Shown: in pieces, positions 1 through 9,045 of the stretch
Position numbering within the stretch: position 1 is the stretch's first letter
Layout: every line of letters begins with the position of its first letter
NCBI GenBank assembly: GCA_016874975.1
Contig: VGSQ01000015.1
Span: 1 to 40,970 of the forward strand
From: Deltaproteobacteria bacterium
GTDB lineage: Bacteria > Desulfobacterota > Desulfobaccia > Desulfobaccales > 0-14-0-80-60-11
Direction of reading: 5' to 3'
DNA: 40,970 nt
Made by a program: the position numbers and the translations under genes
The notes under the pieces: model-generated
Told to the model about the DNA's origin: nothing
The model's database searches: none
The model's input: the letters and a program-made list of their open reading frames with translations, nothing else

Positions 1-468
1 GTCCCGCATCAGACCCACGCCCGGCACGTCCTCAGGGTCCTCGCCCTTTTCCAGGTAAGTCAACAGCCTGCCGAAGCTGCGCTCCCCGTGGGAGACGACG
101 ATGTAATCCGCGCCGGTGGCGGTCAGCACCTCCCCGGGCATGAGGCTGGCGCCGGCGCCGCCCACCACCACCGGGGCCGCGGTGCGCGCTCTGACAAAGC
201 GGACCAGCTCTAAGGCCTCGGGCAGATAGGAAACGGGGTACAGCAGGTTGCAATTGTCGATGTTGCGCAGGGAAAGGCCCACGACTTGGGGGGATATTTC
301 CCGGAGCGCATCTTCCAGGACTTCGCGCACCCGCTTCTGAAAACACAGGTCCAGCACCCGCACCTCGTGGCCGGCCCGGTCCGCGGCGGTGGCCACGTAG
401 CAGAGGCCGATGGGCGGCGCGGCCAGGACGTCGTCCCTGAGGTTGCTGTTCACCAATAAGACGCGCAA
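1..468 (-). CDS. B12-binding-domain radical-SAM-type protein, N-terminal part only (cut by window edge)
   Basis: Reverse-strand translation from TTG at 468 gives LRVLLVNSNLRDDVLAAPPIGLCYVATAADRAGHEVRVLDLCF...VVGLSLRNIDNCNLLYPVSYLPEALELVRFVRARTAAPVVVGGAGASLMPGEVLTATGADYIVVSHGERSFGRLLTYLEKGEDPEDVPGVGLMRD, open to base 1. This is typical of B12-binding domains of radical SAM proteins. SD-like AAAGGAGAA precedes the start. Absent from the supplied ORF track because it runs off the edge. Confidence 0.8.
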   Translation of the reverse strand, partial: MRVLLVNSNLRDDVLAAPPIGLCYVATAADRAGHEVRVLDLCFQKRVREVLEDALREISPQVVGLSLRNIDNCNLLYPVSYLPEALELVRFVRARTAAPVVVGGAGASLMPGEVLTATGADYIVVSHGERSFGRLLTYLEKGEDPEDVPGVGLMRD

Positions 469-493
469 CGGTTCTCCTTTGCAGCCCCCGGCC

Positions 494-1336
494 TCAATCC
501 TCGCCGGCCAGGGCGGTGCGGGCGGCTTCCCGGATCTTCCGGTATTCCTGGGTGTAGATGGGCAGGTCCCGGTCGGCCAGGATGCCGATGGTGAATTTGC
601 TGGCCAGCTCTTCGGGGGTCATGGTCGCCGCCTTCTCCACCCGCACGGCCGCCTCCTTTTGAGCGCGCATCATCTCCGCGGCCCCGCCCAGCAGATTTTT
701 GCGGCCATACAGGGTGTGGCAGTGGCTGATGACCTCCACCACCGCGAAGCCCCGTTTCAGGATGGCCGCCTCCATGAGCTGGTCCAGCAGGGTGGCGTGG
801 TACACCGCGCCCCGGCCCACCCAGGCCGCGCCCGCGGTGACGGCCAGCTCGGCGATGGAAAAGGCATGCTCCACGTTGCCGTACATGGAGGTGGCGGAGC
901 GGGCGCCGTAGGGGGTGGTGGGTGAATATTGGCCGCCGGTCATGCCGTAGGTGCTGTTGTTGATGATGACCGCCGTGAGGTTCAGGTTGCGCCGGGCCGC
1001 GTGGATGAAGTGGTTGCCGCCGATGGCGGTGGCGTCCCCGTCGCCCATGACCACGATGACCTGGAGCCGGGGATTGGCCAGCTTGACGCCGGTGGCGAAG
1101 GTGAGGGCCCGGCCGTGGGTGGTGTGCAGGGTGTTGAAATCCACGTAGACGCTCATGCGGCCGGAGCAGCCGATGCCCGACACCAGGACGATGTCGTCTT
1201 TGCTGAAGCCGGTGCGGTCGATGGCCCGGATGAGGGCCCCCAGCACGATGCCGTTGCCGCACCCCGGACACCAGACATGGGGGAACTTCTTCTCATGCCG
1301 CAGGTACTTGTGGATTAGTTTGGTCACGTCGGCCAT
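494..1336 (-). CDS. korB: 2-oxoacid:ferredoxin oxidoreductase beta subunit (TPP-binding)
   Basis: 280 aa; WCPGCGNG...GIGCSGR...GDGDATAIGGNHFIHAARRN TPP-binding motifs. Confidence 0.93.
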   Translation of the reverse strand: MADVTKLIHKYLRHEKKFPHVWCPGCGNGIVLGALIRAIDRTGFSKDDIVLVSGIGCSGRMSVYVDFNTLHTTHGRALTFATGVKLANPRLQVIVVMGDGDATAIGGNHFIHAARRNLNLTAVIINNSTYGMTGGQYSPTTPYGARSATSMYGNVEHAFSIAELAVTAGAAWVGRGAVYHATLLDQLMEAAILKRGFAVVEVISHCHTLYGRKNLLGGAAEMMRAQKEAAVRVEKAATMTPEELASKFTIGILADRDLPIYTQEYRKIREAARTALAGED

Positions 1337-1345
1337 AAGGACGCC

Positions 1346-1609
1346 TCACATCCGTTCCACGGTCAGGACATTGGTCACCCGCTTGAAGCCGCATTGCAGG
1401 CAGACCCGGAGTTCATGCGTGATCTTGTCGAACCTGCTGCTGTAGAGACCCACGGCCGCGCCCCCGCAGGTGTGCGGGCTGCCGCATTGAGGGCACGGAT
1501 GCGAGGTTTTCAGGCAATACACCACCATGAGGTGCTCGCTGTAATCTTCCAACAGCCTGAGGAAGCGTTTTACTTCCACCGGAGACAGATTGTGACGGAA
1601 ATTTTCCAT
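1346..1609 (-). CDS. Small Zn-ribbon-like protein
   Basis: 87 aa with two CxxC pairs (CPQC...CLQC), 9 bp upstream of korB. Confidence 0.7.
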   Translation of the reverse strand: MENFRHNLSPVEVKRFLRLLEDYSEHLMVVYCLKTSHPCPQCGSPHTCGGAAVGLYSSRFDKITHELRVCLQCGFKRVTNVLTVERM

Positions 1610-1763
1610 GGTTACCAGAAAAGTGGGCGGATTCCGTCCGCCTGGCGGCGTGGCGCCGGGAATGCCGGGACAGGCGGAGCTGAGAATGATGGTTCATAGT
1701 TCACATACCGTATGAATGTGATCGTATCTTACCAGGGTGCAGAGGCAGGCTCTCCGGCCTCCT

Positions 1764-2651
1764 TCAGCCGATCTTAATGCGGCTCACCACGCAGGCGCGG
1801 CAGGTGCCGGAACGGATGCGGGCCGCGTCGGACAGGGAAAACACCCCCACCAGATGGCGGGGATCCTGTTTGTACACAAAGAGGCGGTGGATATCCGCAA
1901 AGATCATGGTATGCAGGGCGCTGGCCAACGTCTCCTCCTGATCGCAGGCCTGGACGGGCGCGCTCATGATGTCCCGGGCCGGCCCGGCGGCCGGCAGCCC
2001 GTGCAGGTAGGCGGCGATGAGGTCCGTTTTGGAGACCACGCCCACCGTGACGCCCTCTTGGTTGGCCAGAGGCACGGCGCCGAAGCGGTGCGCGGCCAGG
2101 CCCTCCATGACCTGGATGAGGCTGTCGTCCTCCCGGTGCGTGTACACGCCGGGGGTCATCACCTCCCGCAGGGTGAACCGGTCCGCCAGGGCGGTCCCGC
2201 CGCCCCCCTGGCGCCGCAGGTTGCGCTCGCACTGGTTGCAGAAGCGGTAGAGCAGGCCCACAATGTCGGGATAGGCCAGCACGCCCGCGGCCCGGCGGGG
2301 CTGGTCGCCCTCCACGTAGAGCCGGTGGATGCGGTGCTCGCGCATGCGGTCCAGGGCGTCGTCCAGGGAGTCGGTGGCCGAGCAGAAGACCGGCGGCCCC
2401 ACCATCACGGCCGTCACCGGCGTGTCCAGGGGCAGGTCGGCGTAGTAGGCGCCCATGAGGTCGGTTTTGGAGACCACGCCCACCCCTTCCCCGGCGGCGT
2501 CGTTCACCAGGACGGCGTTGACCTTGTATTTGATGGTGGCGCGCACCGCGTCGGCCAGGGAGGCCTGCTGGTCCAGACGGATGACCTGGCGCCGCATGGC
2601 GTCCTGCACCATGAGCCCCTTGAGCACGCCCTGATGATCGACGATTCCCAT
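1764..2651 (-). CDS. CBS-domain protein (apparently four CBS motifs)
   Basis: Start MGIVDHQG at 2651. Repeated CBS-like units VQDAMRRQVIRLDQQASL..., TAVMVGPPVFCSATDSL..., LREVMTPGVYTHREDDSL..., ARDIMSAPVQACDQEETL... with GVVSKTDL. Confidence 0.88.
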   Translation of the reverse strand: MGIVDHQGVLKGLMVQDAMRRQVIRLDQQASLADAVRATIKYKVNAVLVNDAAGEGVGVVSKTDLMGAYYADLPLDTPVTAVMVGPPVFCSATDSLDDALDRMREHRIHRLYVEGDQPRRAAGVLAYPDIVGLLYRFCNQCERNLRRQGGGGTALADRFTLREVMTPGVYTHREDDSLIQVMEGLAAHRFGAVPLANQEGVTVGVVSKTDLIAAYLHGLPAAGPARDIMSAPVQACDQEETLASALHTMIFADIHRLFVYKQDPRHLVGVFSLSDAARIRSGTCRACVVSRIKIG

Positions 2652-2674
2652 GAGATGCCCCGCTCCCAGGCCGC

Positions 2675-3142
2675 TCAGGCCAGGCGCTCCAGCAGGCGCC
2701 GGAAGACCCGGGACATGTAGACGAGGCCCACCACCCGGCCGTCTTCGATCACCGGCAGACGCCGCACGTGCCTTTTGATCATGATGTCGATGACATGCAG
2801 CAGGTGGGTCTCCGGGCTGATGGTGATGAGGTCCGTGGTCATGACGTCGCTCACCCGCACCTGTTTCGCCTTGGCGCAGGCCCGGTCGATGATGCCGGCC
2901 ACGTCCAGGTCCTCCATCTCCCCCCAGATGTGGATGTGTTTGGGCCGGATGAGCAGGAAGATGTCGTACATGGACAGCATGCCCACCGGCTTGCCGGCCT
3001 CGTCGATGACCATCAGGCCGAAGACGGTGCGCCCTGCGGTGTCCGCGGCCCGGCGGAAGACCTCCCCCGCCTCGGCGATGGTGGCCTGGGGGCTCAGGGA
3101 TAGAAAGGAGGTCTCCATGACCTCCCGGGCGACCGTGGGCAT
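2675..3142 (-). CDS. CBS-domain protein (two CBS motifs)
   Basis: Start MPTVAREVMETSFLSL at 3142 after an AAGGAG SD; VSDVMTTDLITISPETHLLHVIDIMIKRHVRRLPVIEDGRVVGLV. Confidence 0.88.
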   Translation of the reverse strand: MPTVAREVMETSFLSLSPQATIAEAGEVFRRAADTAGRTVFGLMVIDEAGKPVGMLSMYDIFLLIRPKHIHIWGEMEDLDVAGIIDRACAKAKQVRVSDVMTTDLITISPETHLLHVIDIMIKRHVRRLPVIEDGRVVGLVYMSRVFRRLLERLA

Positions 3143-3381
3143 AGTTTCTCCTTGGTGGATGTGATCGTCTGGCGGGCTCAGGCAGGAGAAGACGGGGCCT
3201 TCCACCCTTCCGAAAGACTCTCGTTCCCCATCGGGCCAACGGCGGGATGCGCTTCGCTTTCCCGCCCTACGGCTCTGTGGCCCTGCGGTTCTGTGGCCCT
3301 GCCCCCTTCACCACGCTGGTTCCCAAGCTCCTGCTTCGAAAAGTTTTATTAGGGTGCTCACTGCGCACCGTAAGGATGCTT

Positions 3382-3668
3382 AACTTTTCATAATTTATGG
3401 GTGAGCCCAAGGCTAATGAGTAACTGCTATGAAAAGTTCCTTATCCCCCTCTCCCCCGATGGGGGAGAGGGCTGGGGTGAGGGGGAGAACTTTTCATGCT
3501 TTGTGAGTGGGCCTCAGGCCCATGAGCAACTGCTATGAAAAGTTTTTTGCATGGCGCAATTTATCGAGTATTATCAATTTGTTGTGCTGGTTACAGGGGC
3601 CCACCCTACCGAACTTTTCATGCTTTGCGGGTGAGCCGAAGGCTCATGAGGAACTGCTATGAAAAGTT
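3382..3668. repeat. Three copies of a 57-bp palindromic-ended repeat (AACTTTTCAT...ATGAAAAGTT)
   Basis: Copies at 3382-3438, 3488-3544 and 3612-3668, each 57 bp with inverted ends. Confidence 0.9.
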
Positions 3669-4209
3669 CTTGGTGGCGCCGGCATCTTGCCGGTGCAGCG
3701 CACAGGCTGGAAGCCTGTGCCACCCAAGACAAAGGCGGCGGGCAGAGACGCCCGCCCCACCGCCCTTTTCATGGGTTACGGGTGGGCCAACGGCCCGGGC
3801 GCGACTGCTTGGGAACCGGATTGCCCGCAAAGCTCTGCTTTGCTCCTCTGCTCCAGTTCACCAATATGCTCCAAGCCAGTGCTGTCCGGGCGATTTTTGC
3901 CCACAAGGCATCTCTGACAAGGACAATGCCTTCTATCCTTGATACTTCGGCCCTGAGAGGAAAGGAGGCGCATGTCAAAAAGGCCTCCGGACCTGGAATA
4001 GCCTTCCTCTCAGGCTCCCTCCCCCTGGATGGGGGAGGGCTGGGGTGGGGGTGGCGAAATTATTTGTAATGACAAGGAGTTGCTTTCTTCGCCCCCCTCC
4101 CCCAACCCCCTCCCACCGGGGGGAGGGGGCTTAAAAACCGCGTTCATGCAAAATCCTTACCGGACAGGCCTGGCTCCGAGCAATAGTTCATCACAACCCC
4201 GGGGGGCCG

Positions 4210-4710
4210 TCAAGCCGCGCCGGCCGCGGCCCGCAGTTCGGCAAAGCAGGCCTCCCCGAAGGCCCGGGCCTTGTCGTTGCGGTAGTCCGCGGCCACGCCC
4301 TGAGTCACCCGCTGGGCCGGCGAGGTGTCCAGCTTAACGTGGCTCACCTGCATCTCCCACAGGGCCATGGCGGGGCTGGCCTCCATGGGGTCCCTGACCG
4401 GCCGCATGACGCCCTTGATCCCCATGACCACGTCGTCTGCGGCCATGATTTGCAGACAGACCCTGCCGTCCCGGGCCAGGTTGGCCGAAGTGAGGCTGTT
4501 TTTCAGCATGCCCAGGAGGAGCGTTTTGTCATCTGCGGCATAGATCAGAGACACCGGACAGGTGTGGGGCCCGCCGTCTGCGCCCACCGTGGCCAGGACC
4601 GCGATGATGCGGTTGGGGTTGTCGTTAAAGAGTTTTCCCAAATCCACCAGGCGCTCGTCGCCCGGTTTGCCCACCTTCACCTGCAATGAATCTCCCAGCA
4701 TTTTGCTCAT
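4210..4710 (-). CDS. Pyridoxamine 5'-phosphate oxidase-fold family protein
   Basis: 166 aa; NPNRIIAVLATVGADGGPHTCPVSLIYAADDKTLLLG split-barrel signature. Confidence 0.8.
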   Translation of the reverse strand: MSKMLGDSLQVKVGKPGDERLVDLGKLFNDNPNRIIAVLATVGADGGPHTCPVSLIYAADDKTLLLGMLKNSLTSANLARDGRVCLQIMAADDVVMGIKGVMRPVRDPMEASPAMALWEMQVSHVKLDTSPAQRVTQGVAADYRNDKARAFGEACFAELRAAAGAA

Positions 4711-4836
4711 GACCGCCTCCCGTGTGCAGATGGCGGGCGGAGCCCGCCCTACTTTCCTTCCTTTAGGGCATGTTTGAAGGGGTATGTTCGCACCCGCGCC
4801 GGAATCGGTGGCACCGGCGTCCCGCCGGTGGCGGGC

Positions 4837-5994
4837 TCACTTTCCTGACAACGCCTGCAACCGCGCCAAGATCTCCCCCGGCGTGATCAGCTTCCCGTCA
4901 ATGCGGTTCAAGGTCTCCACCTTGGTCATCCCCTGGTTGACGCGCTTCACCTCCCGGGACATCTGGCCCCTGTTCAATTCGGGCACCAGCACGGCCCGGA
5001 CCCGCCCCAGGTGCGGCTCCACCAATCGCCGGGGGAAGGGCCACAGGGTGATCAGTTTCAGCAGGCCGGCCTTGAGGCCCTGGGCCCGGGCGTCGGCCAC
5101 CGCCCGCCGGGCGGAGCGGGCCACGGAGCCGTAGGCGATGACCAGCAGCTCCGCATCATCCGTCAGATATTCCTCCACCATCTGGATGTCGTGGAAATGC
5201 TGGCTGATCTTGCGGAACAGCCGGTTCAGGAGGGGCGCGATCTCGTCGGGCCGCTCCGTGGGGAAGCCACGCACGTCGTGCACCAGGCCGGTGACGTGGT
5301 AGCGGTAGCCCTCGCCGAAAGCGGGCAGGGGCGGCACCCCCCGGGGCGTGTCCTCGTAAGGGATGAACCATTCGGGGGGCGCGCCGGGCCTGGGGCGCTC
5401 CAACACCTGGAGCTCCCCCGGCCGCGGCAGCACGATCTTTTCCCGGGTGTGGGCCACCACTTCGTCGGACAGGATAATCACCGGGGTGCGGTAGGTTTCA
5501 GAGAGATTGAAGGCCTTCACCGTGAGCGCAAAGCACTCCCAGGTGGTGGACACGGACAGCGCGATGATGGGGTGGTCGCCGTGGGTCCCCCAGCGGGCCT
5601 GCTGCACGTCGCCCTGGGAAACGTGGGTGGGCAGCCCGGTGGAGGGCCCGGCCCGCATGACGTTCACCACCACGCAGGGCACTTCGGCCATCACCGCAAA
5701 GCCCAGGTTCTCCTGCATGAGCGAAAAGCCCGGGCCGCTGGTGGCGGTCATGCTTTTCACCCCGGCCAGGGACGCGCCGATGATGGCGCCCAGGGAGGCG
5801 ATTTCGTCCTCCATCTGGATAAAGGTGCCGCCCAGGGCCGGCAGCTTCAAGCTCATGACCTCGCTGATCTCCGTGGCGGGGGTGATGGGGTACCCGGCAA
5901 AAAACCGGCACCCGGCATAGAGCGCGCCTTCCACCATGGCTTCGTTGCCCTGGAGGAGCAAAGGGCGGGGGGACGGGGGAGTGGTTTCGGGCAT
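4837..5994 (-). CDS. korA: 2-oxoacid:ferredoxin oxidoreductase alpha subunit
   Basis: 385 aa; GNEAMVEGALYAGCRFFAGYPITPATEISEVMS...MEDEIASLGAIIGASLAGVKSMTATSGPGFSLMQE. Confidence 0.93.
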   Translation of the reverse strand: MPETTPPSPRPLLLQGNEAMVEGALYAGCRFFAGYPITPATEISEVMSLKLPALGGTFIQMEDEIASLGAIIGASLAGVKSMTATSGPGFSLMQENLGFAVMAEVPCVVVNVMRAGPSTGLPTHVSQGDVQQARWGTHGDHPIIALSVSTTWECFALTVKAFNLSETYRTPVIILSDEVVAHTREKIVLPRPGELQVLERPRPGAPPEWFIPYEDTPRGVPPLPAFGEGYRYHVTGLVHDVRGFPTERPDEIAPLLNRLFRKISQHFHDIQMVEEYLTDDAELLVIAYGSVARSARRAVADARAQGLKAGLLKLITLWPFPRRLVEPHLGRVRAVLVPELNRGQMSREVKRVNQGMTKVETLNRIDGKLITPGEILARLQALSGK

Positions 5995-6142
5995 GGGCGT
6001 ATGGGAGCAGCTTTCAGGTTCCAGGTTTTAGGTTCTGGGTTTTGGGTTCTGGGAATGTGTAGGGTGCGCACTGCGCACCTTTTTCATAATGCAGAACATT
6101 ATTGAGTACAATCATTTCAGTTAATATGAATGTTGTTCACTA

Positions 6143-7384
6143 TTATTTCCCTAGATTAAGATGATTAATTTCTTTAGTAATTGCATATTCAAGTATTTCT
6201 CTGCCAAAATAAAGATTGTTCATTTGTTCACTATTTAATTCTAATACATTTCCATGTATTAGCTTTGATCTAATTTTATAAATTTTTTTAAATTGGTCTT
6301 TTAATGATTTACGTCCCTTTATATCTGGACTAACAAGATAAGAGCATCTATCGGCAAGAGTTTCAACTAATGGACTAATAGAGATATCATCCCCCAATAA
6401 TGCTTCAAGTCCTATACAAATTTGCAAAAACGCCATTGTTTGGTTCTCTACAATATAAGAATTAAAGCACCATTCAATTGCCGATTTTACTCTTTTTGTT
6501 TCGTCAGCTTCGCATTCAATTAATTGCACTACCTTTTTTAAAATACTAGCTATTGCAATTTCAAATTTACCTTTTTCTTTAGCTTTCTTTAAGTAATCAT
6601 TTTCAAAATTAAAATATATATTATTGAGAAATTTACTAAAATCAAATGGGAGTTCTGTTTCAACAAGCTTATAAGACTCATTTGTTAGGTCTTCGCTTAT
6701 AACACTAATTTTTCGAATATGGTAGTGATTTCTAAATGCTGCCATAGTTAAGGCCCCAACCATAGGAGATATAGGTTTAAATAATTTTAAAAAAATTGCC
6801 TGGTGGAGAAGTACCTTAAAATTACCGATAACTCTTTTTAGACAAATACTCTCAAGCCTTTTCCCAATATATCCAGTTAAGTATTGTCGAAAATAAATTG
6901 TGTTTGGTTGTAATTTGTTAAATCTAAATAATCCCGTGGAGTACCCACCGGGAATTTGGCTTTCATCTTTAAATATTATTAATGATATTTCTTTACTTAA
7001 TTCTATATTCTCAGGTTGGTCTTCTAAATTATTTATTAATGGAATATAAATATTATATGATCTTGGAATACTAATAATATAATCTTTAATATCTTCGGTC
7101 AGGGAATTACTTTTTCTCTCTCCTAATATATCCCATATGTTCCCATTTAATTTATCACCTGCATCCACTTTTTCTTTTATAGCTTCATAAACCATGTCAT
7201 AAAAGATTAAATAGATATCTAAATGGTCAATCCATTCTTTCTTATGTTTAATAACTTCATCTGAAAGTGACTTGAGGTGCACAGCAAACGAATCATATTG
7301 AGGCCAATTATTTTCAATATAACAATTTATCAAAGTTCCTTTTATTTTATTTTCAATTTTTGAAATGGCTTTAGGATGTAACAT
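6143..7384 (-). CDS. HEPN (Apea-like) domain protein, putative RNase
   Basis: 413 aa, very AT-rich; C-terminal IGLEALLGDD...VETLADRCSYLV...IYKIRSKLIHG contains Rx4H (R372-H377). SD AAGGA before the ATG. Confidence 0.78.
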   Translation of the reverse strand: MLHPKAISKIENKIKGTLINCYIENNWPQYDSFAVHLKSLSDEVIKHKKEWIDHLDIYLIFYDMVYEAIKEKVDAGDKLNGNIWDILGERKSNSLTEDIKDYIISIPRSYNIYIPLINNLEDQPENIELSKEISLIIFKDESQIPGGYSTGLFRFNKLQPNTIYFRQYLTGYIGKRLESICLKRVIGNFKVLLHQAIFLKLFKPISPMVGALTMAAFRNHYHIRKISVISEDLTNESYKLVETELPFDFSKFLNNIYFNFENDYLKKAKEKGKFEIAIASILKKVVQLIECEADETKRVKSAIEWCFNSYIVENQTMAFLQICIGLEALLGDDISISPLVETLADRCSYLVSPDIKGRKSLKDQFKKIYKIRSKLIHGNVLELNSEQMNNLYFGREILEYAITKEINHLNLGK

Positions 7385-7485
7385 TTTTCTTTCCTTATCA
7401 AGTATTTGAACAAACGTTTTTATAGTTTACAAGTTTCCCTGCTCGTTCCCAAGTTGTACTTGGGAACGAGGGAAATGGACCACGC

Positions 7486-8406
7486 TCAGCCGCCGTGGCC
7501 ATAGCCGGTGGGGGACAGGCTGCGGCGGCCGGCCTTCATTTTGCCCTTAACAAGCCGATGGACCACGGCCCGGTCCCGGTGGCCCTGTCTGAGCTTTTTC
7601 ACCAGGCGTTCGTCTTGCAGCATCCCCCAAAGTTGCGCCTGGCCCTCAGGGGTGTCGAGATGAGATATTTTATCATTTACTGCGCTAAAGGGCGGCAGTC
7701 CGGCCAGCCGCTCCCGGAAATATCGCTCCAGGACCCGGTGAGGGATGAGGCGCGGGGCGTCCGGCGGTGGGGTGGGGGCAGGTTCTTCCCCCACGTCGGC
7801 CTCCTCCAGGAGTTCCTGGACAAGATTGGCGAAGTCCAGGTAGCAGGCGCCCTGGTCGAAGAGGTAGAAGGCGCTGACCAGCCGCTCCCGCTCCCACATC
7901 TGTTTGAGCCGCGCCATGACCTCGGCCCGGGCCGGGGAGAGGGTGAGCGGCCGCCGCAGACAAAGATACTCCCGGAAATGCTCGCTGGCCGCGTGCGCCG
8001 TGAGGGTCCCTTCCGCCGCCAGGTATTCGGGGAACAGGATGCAGGCCAGGGGCCGCACCGGGTAGACGGCGCACAGGTCGTCCGCCAAAAATTCACAGGG
8101 TTTCTGAAGTTTCAGGGCCACGATCCGGATCCAGTCGTCCCGGCCGTCGGTCAGGAGGCCCAGGGTAACATACCGCCGCAAGGCCGCCGACACCGGCTCG
8201 CCCAGGTGCATCGCAACCCCCAGCAGATCCACCAGGCTCACCGGCACCTGCAAATCCGGATGCTTACAGCCGGGGCGGGTGCACTCCGGGTCGCAGCGGA
8301 AGTCCGACTCCAGGGAGGCCAGGCGCGCCCGGGCGCGGAAATGGCCGGCAAGCCGGGCGGGGGGGTCTGCGGCTGATGAAACCTTCATGAGTCCCTGGAG
8401 CCTCAC
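7486..8406 (-). CDS. YkgJ-like cysteine-cluster protein
   Basis: FRCDPECTRPGCKHPDLQVPVSLVDL...KPCEFLADDLCAVYPVRPLACILFP; start codon uncertain (GTG or internal ATG). Confidence 0.75.
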   Translation of the reverse strand: MRLQGLMKVSSAADPPARLAGHFRARARLASLESDFRCDPECTRPGCKHPDLQVPVSLVDLLGVAMHLGEPVSAALRRYVTLGLLTDGRDDWIRIVALKLQKPCEFLADDLCAVYPVRPLACILFPEYLAAEGTLTAHAASEHFREYLCLRRPLTLSPARAEVMARLKQMWERERLVSAFYLFDQGACYLDFANLVQELLEEADVGEEPAPTPPPDAPRLIPHRVLERYFRERLAGLPPFSAVNDKISHLDTPEGQAQLWGMLQDERLVKKLRQGHRDRAVVHRLVKGKMKAGRRSLSPTGYGHGG

Positions 8407-8590
8407 CCCCGGTCAGGAAAATTTGTCACAGAGGGCTTCAGACCCGGCCCTGCCGGATGGTGCTTTTCATGGCTACGGTCTAAGAGGTCCGCTCACCGCC
8501 AAGCATGAAAATGCCTCTTGCCAAGCACCACCTCCACCACGGCGGATAGAGCGCGCTGATGAGAGCTATTCCATAAGAAACCTTCGGGCG

Positions 8591-8920
8591 CTAATCCGCC
8601 TCTTGCGCCGAAGCCTGCTGCCGGCTTTCCCGGACGCTGACGGCGAAGTCCGGGCAGTGCAGTTCGCACCAGCCGCAGCCGGTGCAGCGTTCGGGACGGG
8701 TGATCTGCGGCCGGCCCTTGTCGTCCATCTCCAGGCAGCCCCGGGGGCAGAACGCGGCGCACAGGCCGCATTCCTTGCACCAGGCCCGGTAGATGTCGAT
8801 GTGATAGGTCTTGTGAGGTTTGGCTTCCCCTTCGGGCGCGGCTTCGCCGGCCGGAACGGAGGCAGGCGGCTCCGGCAGGGAGACAGGTGGCTCCGGCGGT
8901 CGCTTCCGTCGTCCGGTCAT
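8591..8920 (-). CDS. korD: 2x[4Fe-4S] ferredoxin, KorD-like delta subunit
   Basis: CKECGLCAAFCPRGCLEMDDKGRPQITRPERCTGCGWCELHCPDFAVSV. Confidence 0.85.
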   Translation of the reverse strand: MTGRRKRPPEPPVSLPEPPASVPAGEAAPEGEAKPHKTYHIDIYRAWCKECGLCAAFCPRGCLEMDDKGRPQITRPERCTGCGWCELHCPDFAVSVRESRQQASAQEAD

Positions 8921-9045
8921 GTGGTCATCCGTCGGTTACGGGGCGCGGGGCGCACCCTGCATGTCTTTGCGGTCGGTGGCGGCACCGGCTGAAGCCTGCG
9001 GCTGCCGTAACGGTCCCCGGATCGCAGGCCGGTGCAGGACGCACC

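Noticed and set aside
1764-3239. Single 491-aa ORF
   Set aside because: N-terminal part is an out-of-frame read of the upstream CBS gene; the real start is at 2651
5011-6105. 364-aa plus-strand ORF
   Set aside because: Antisense shadow of korA
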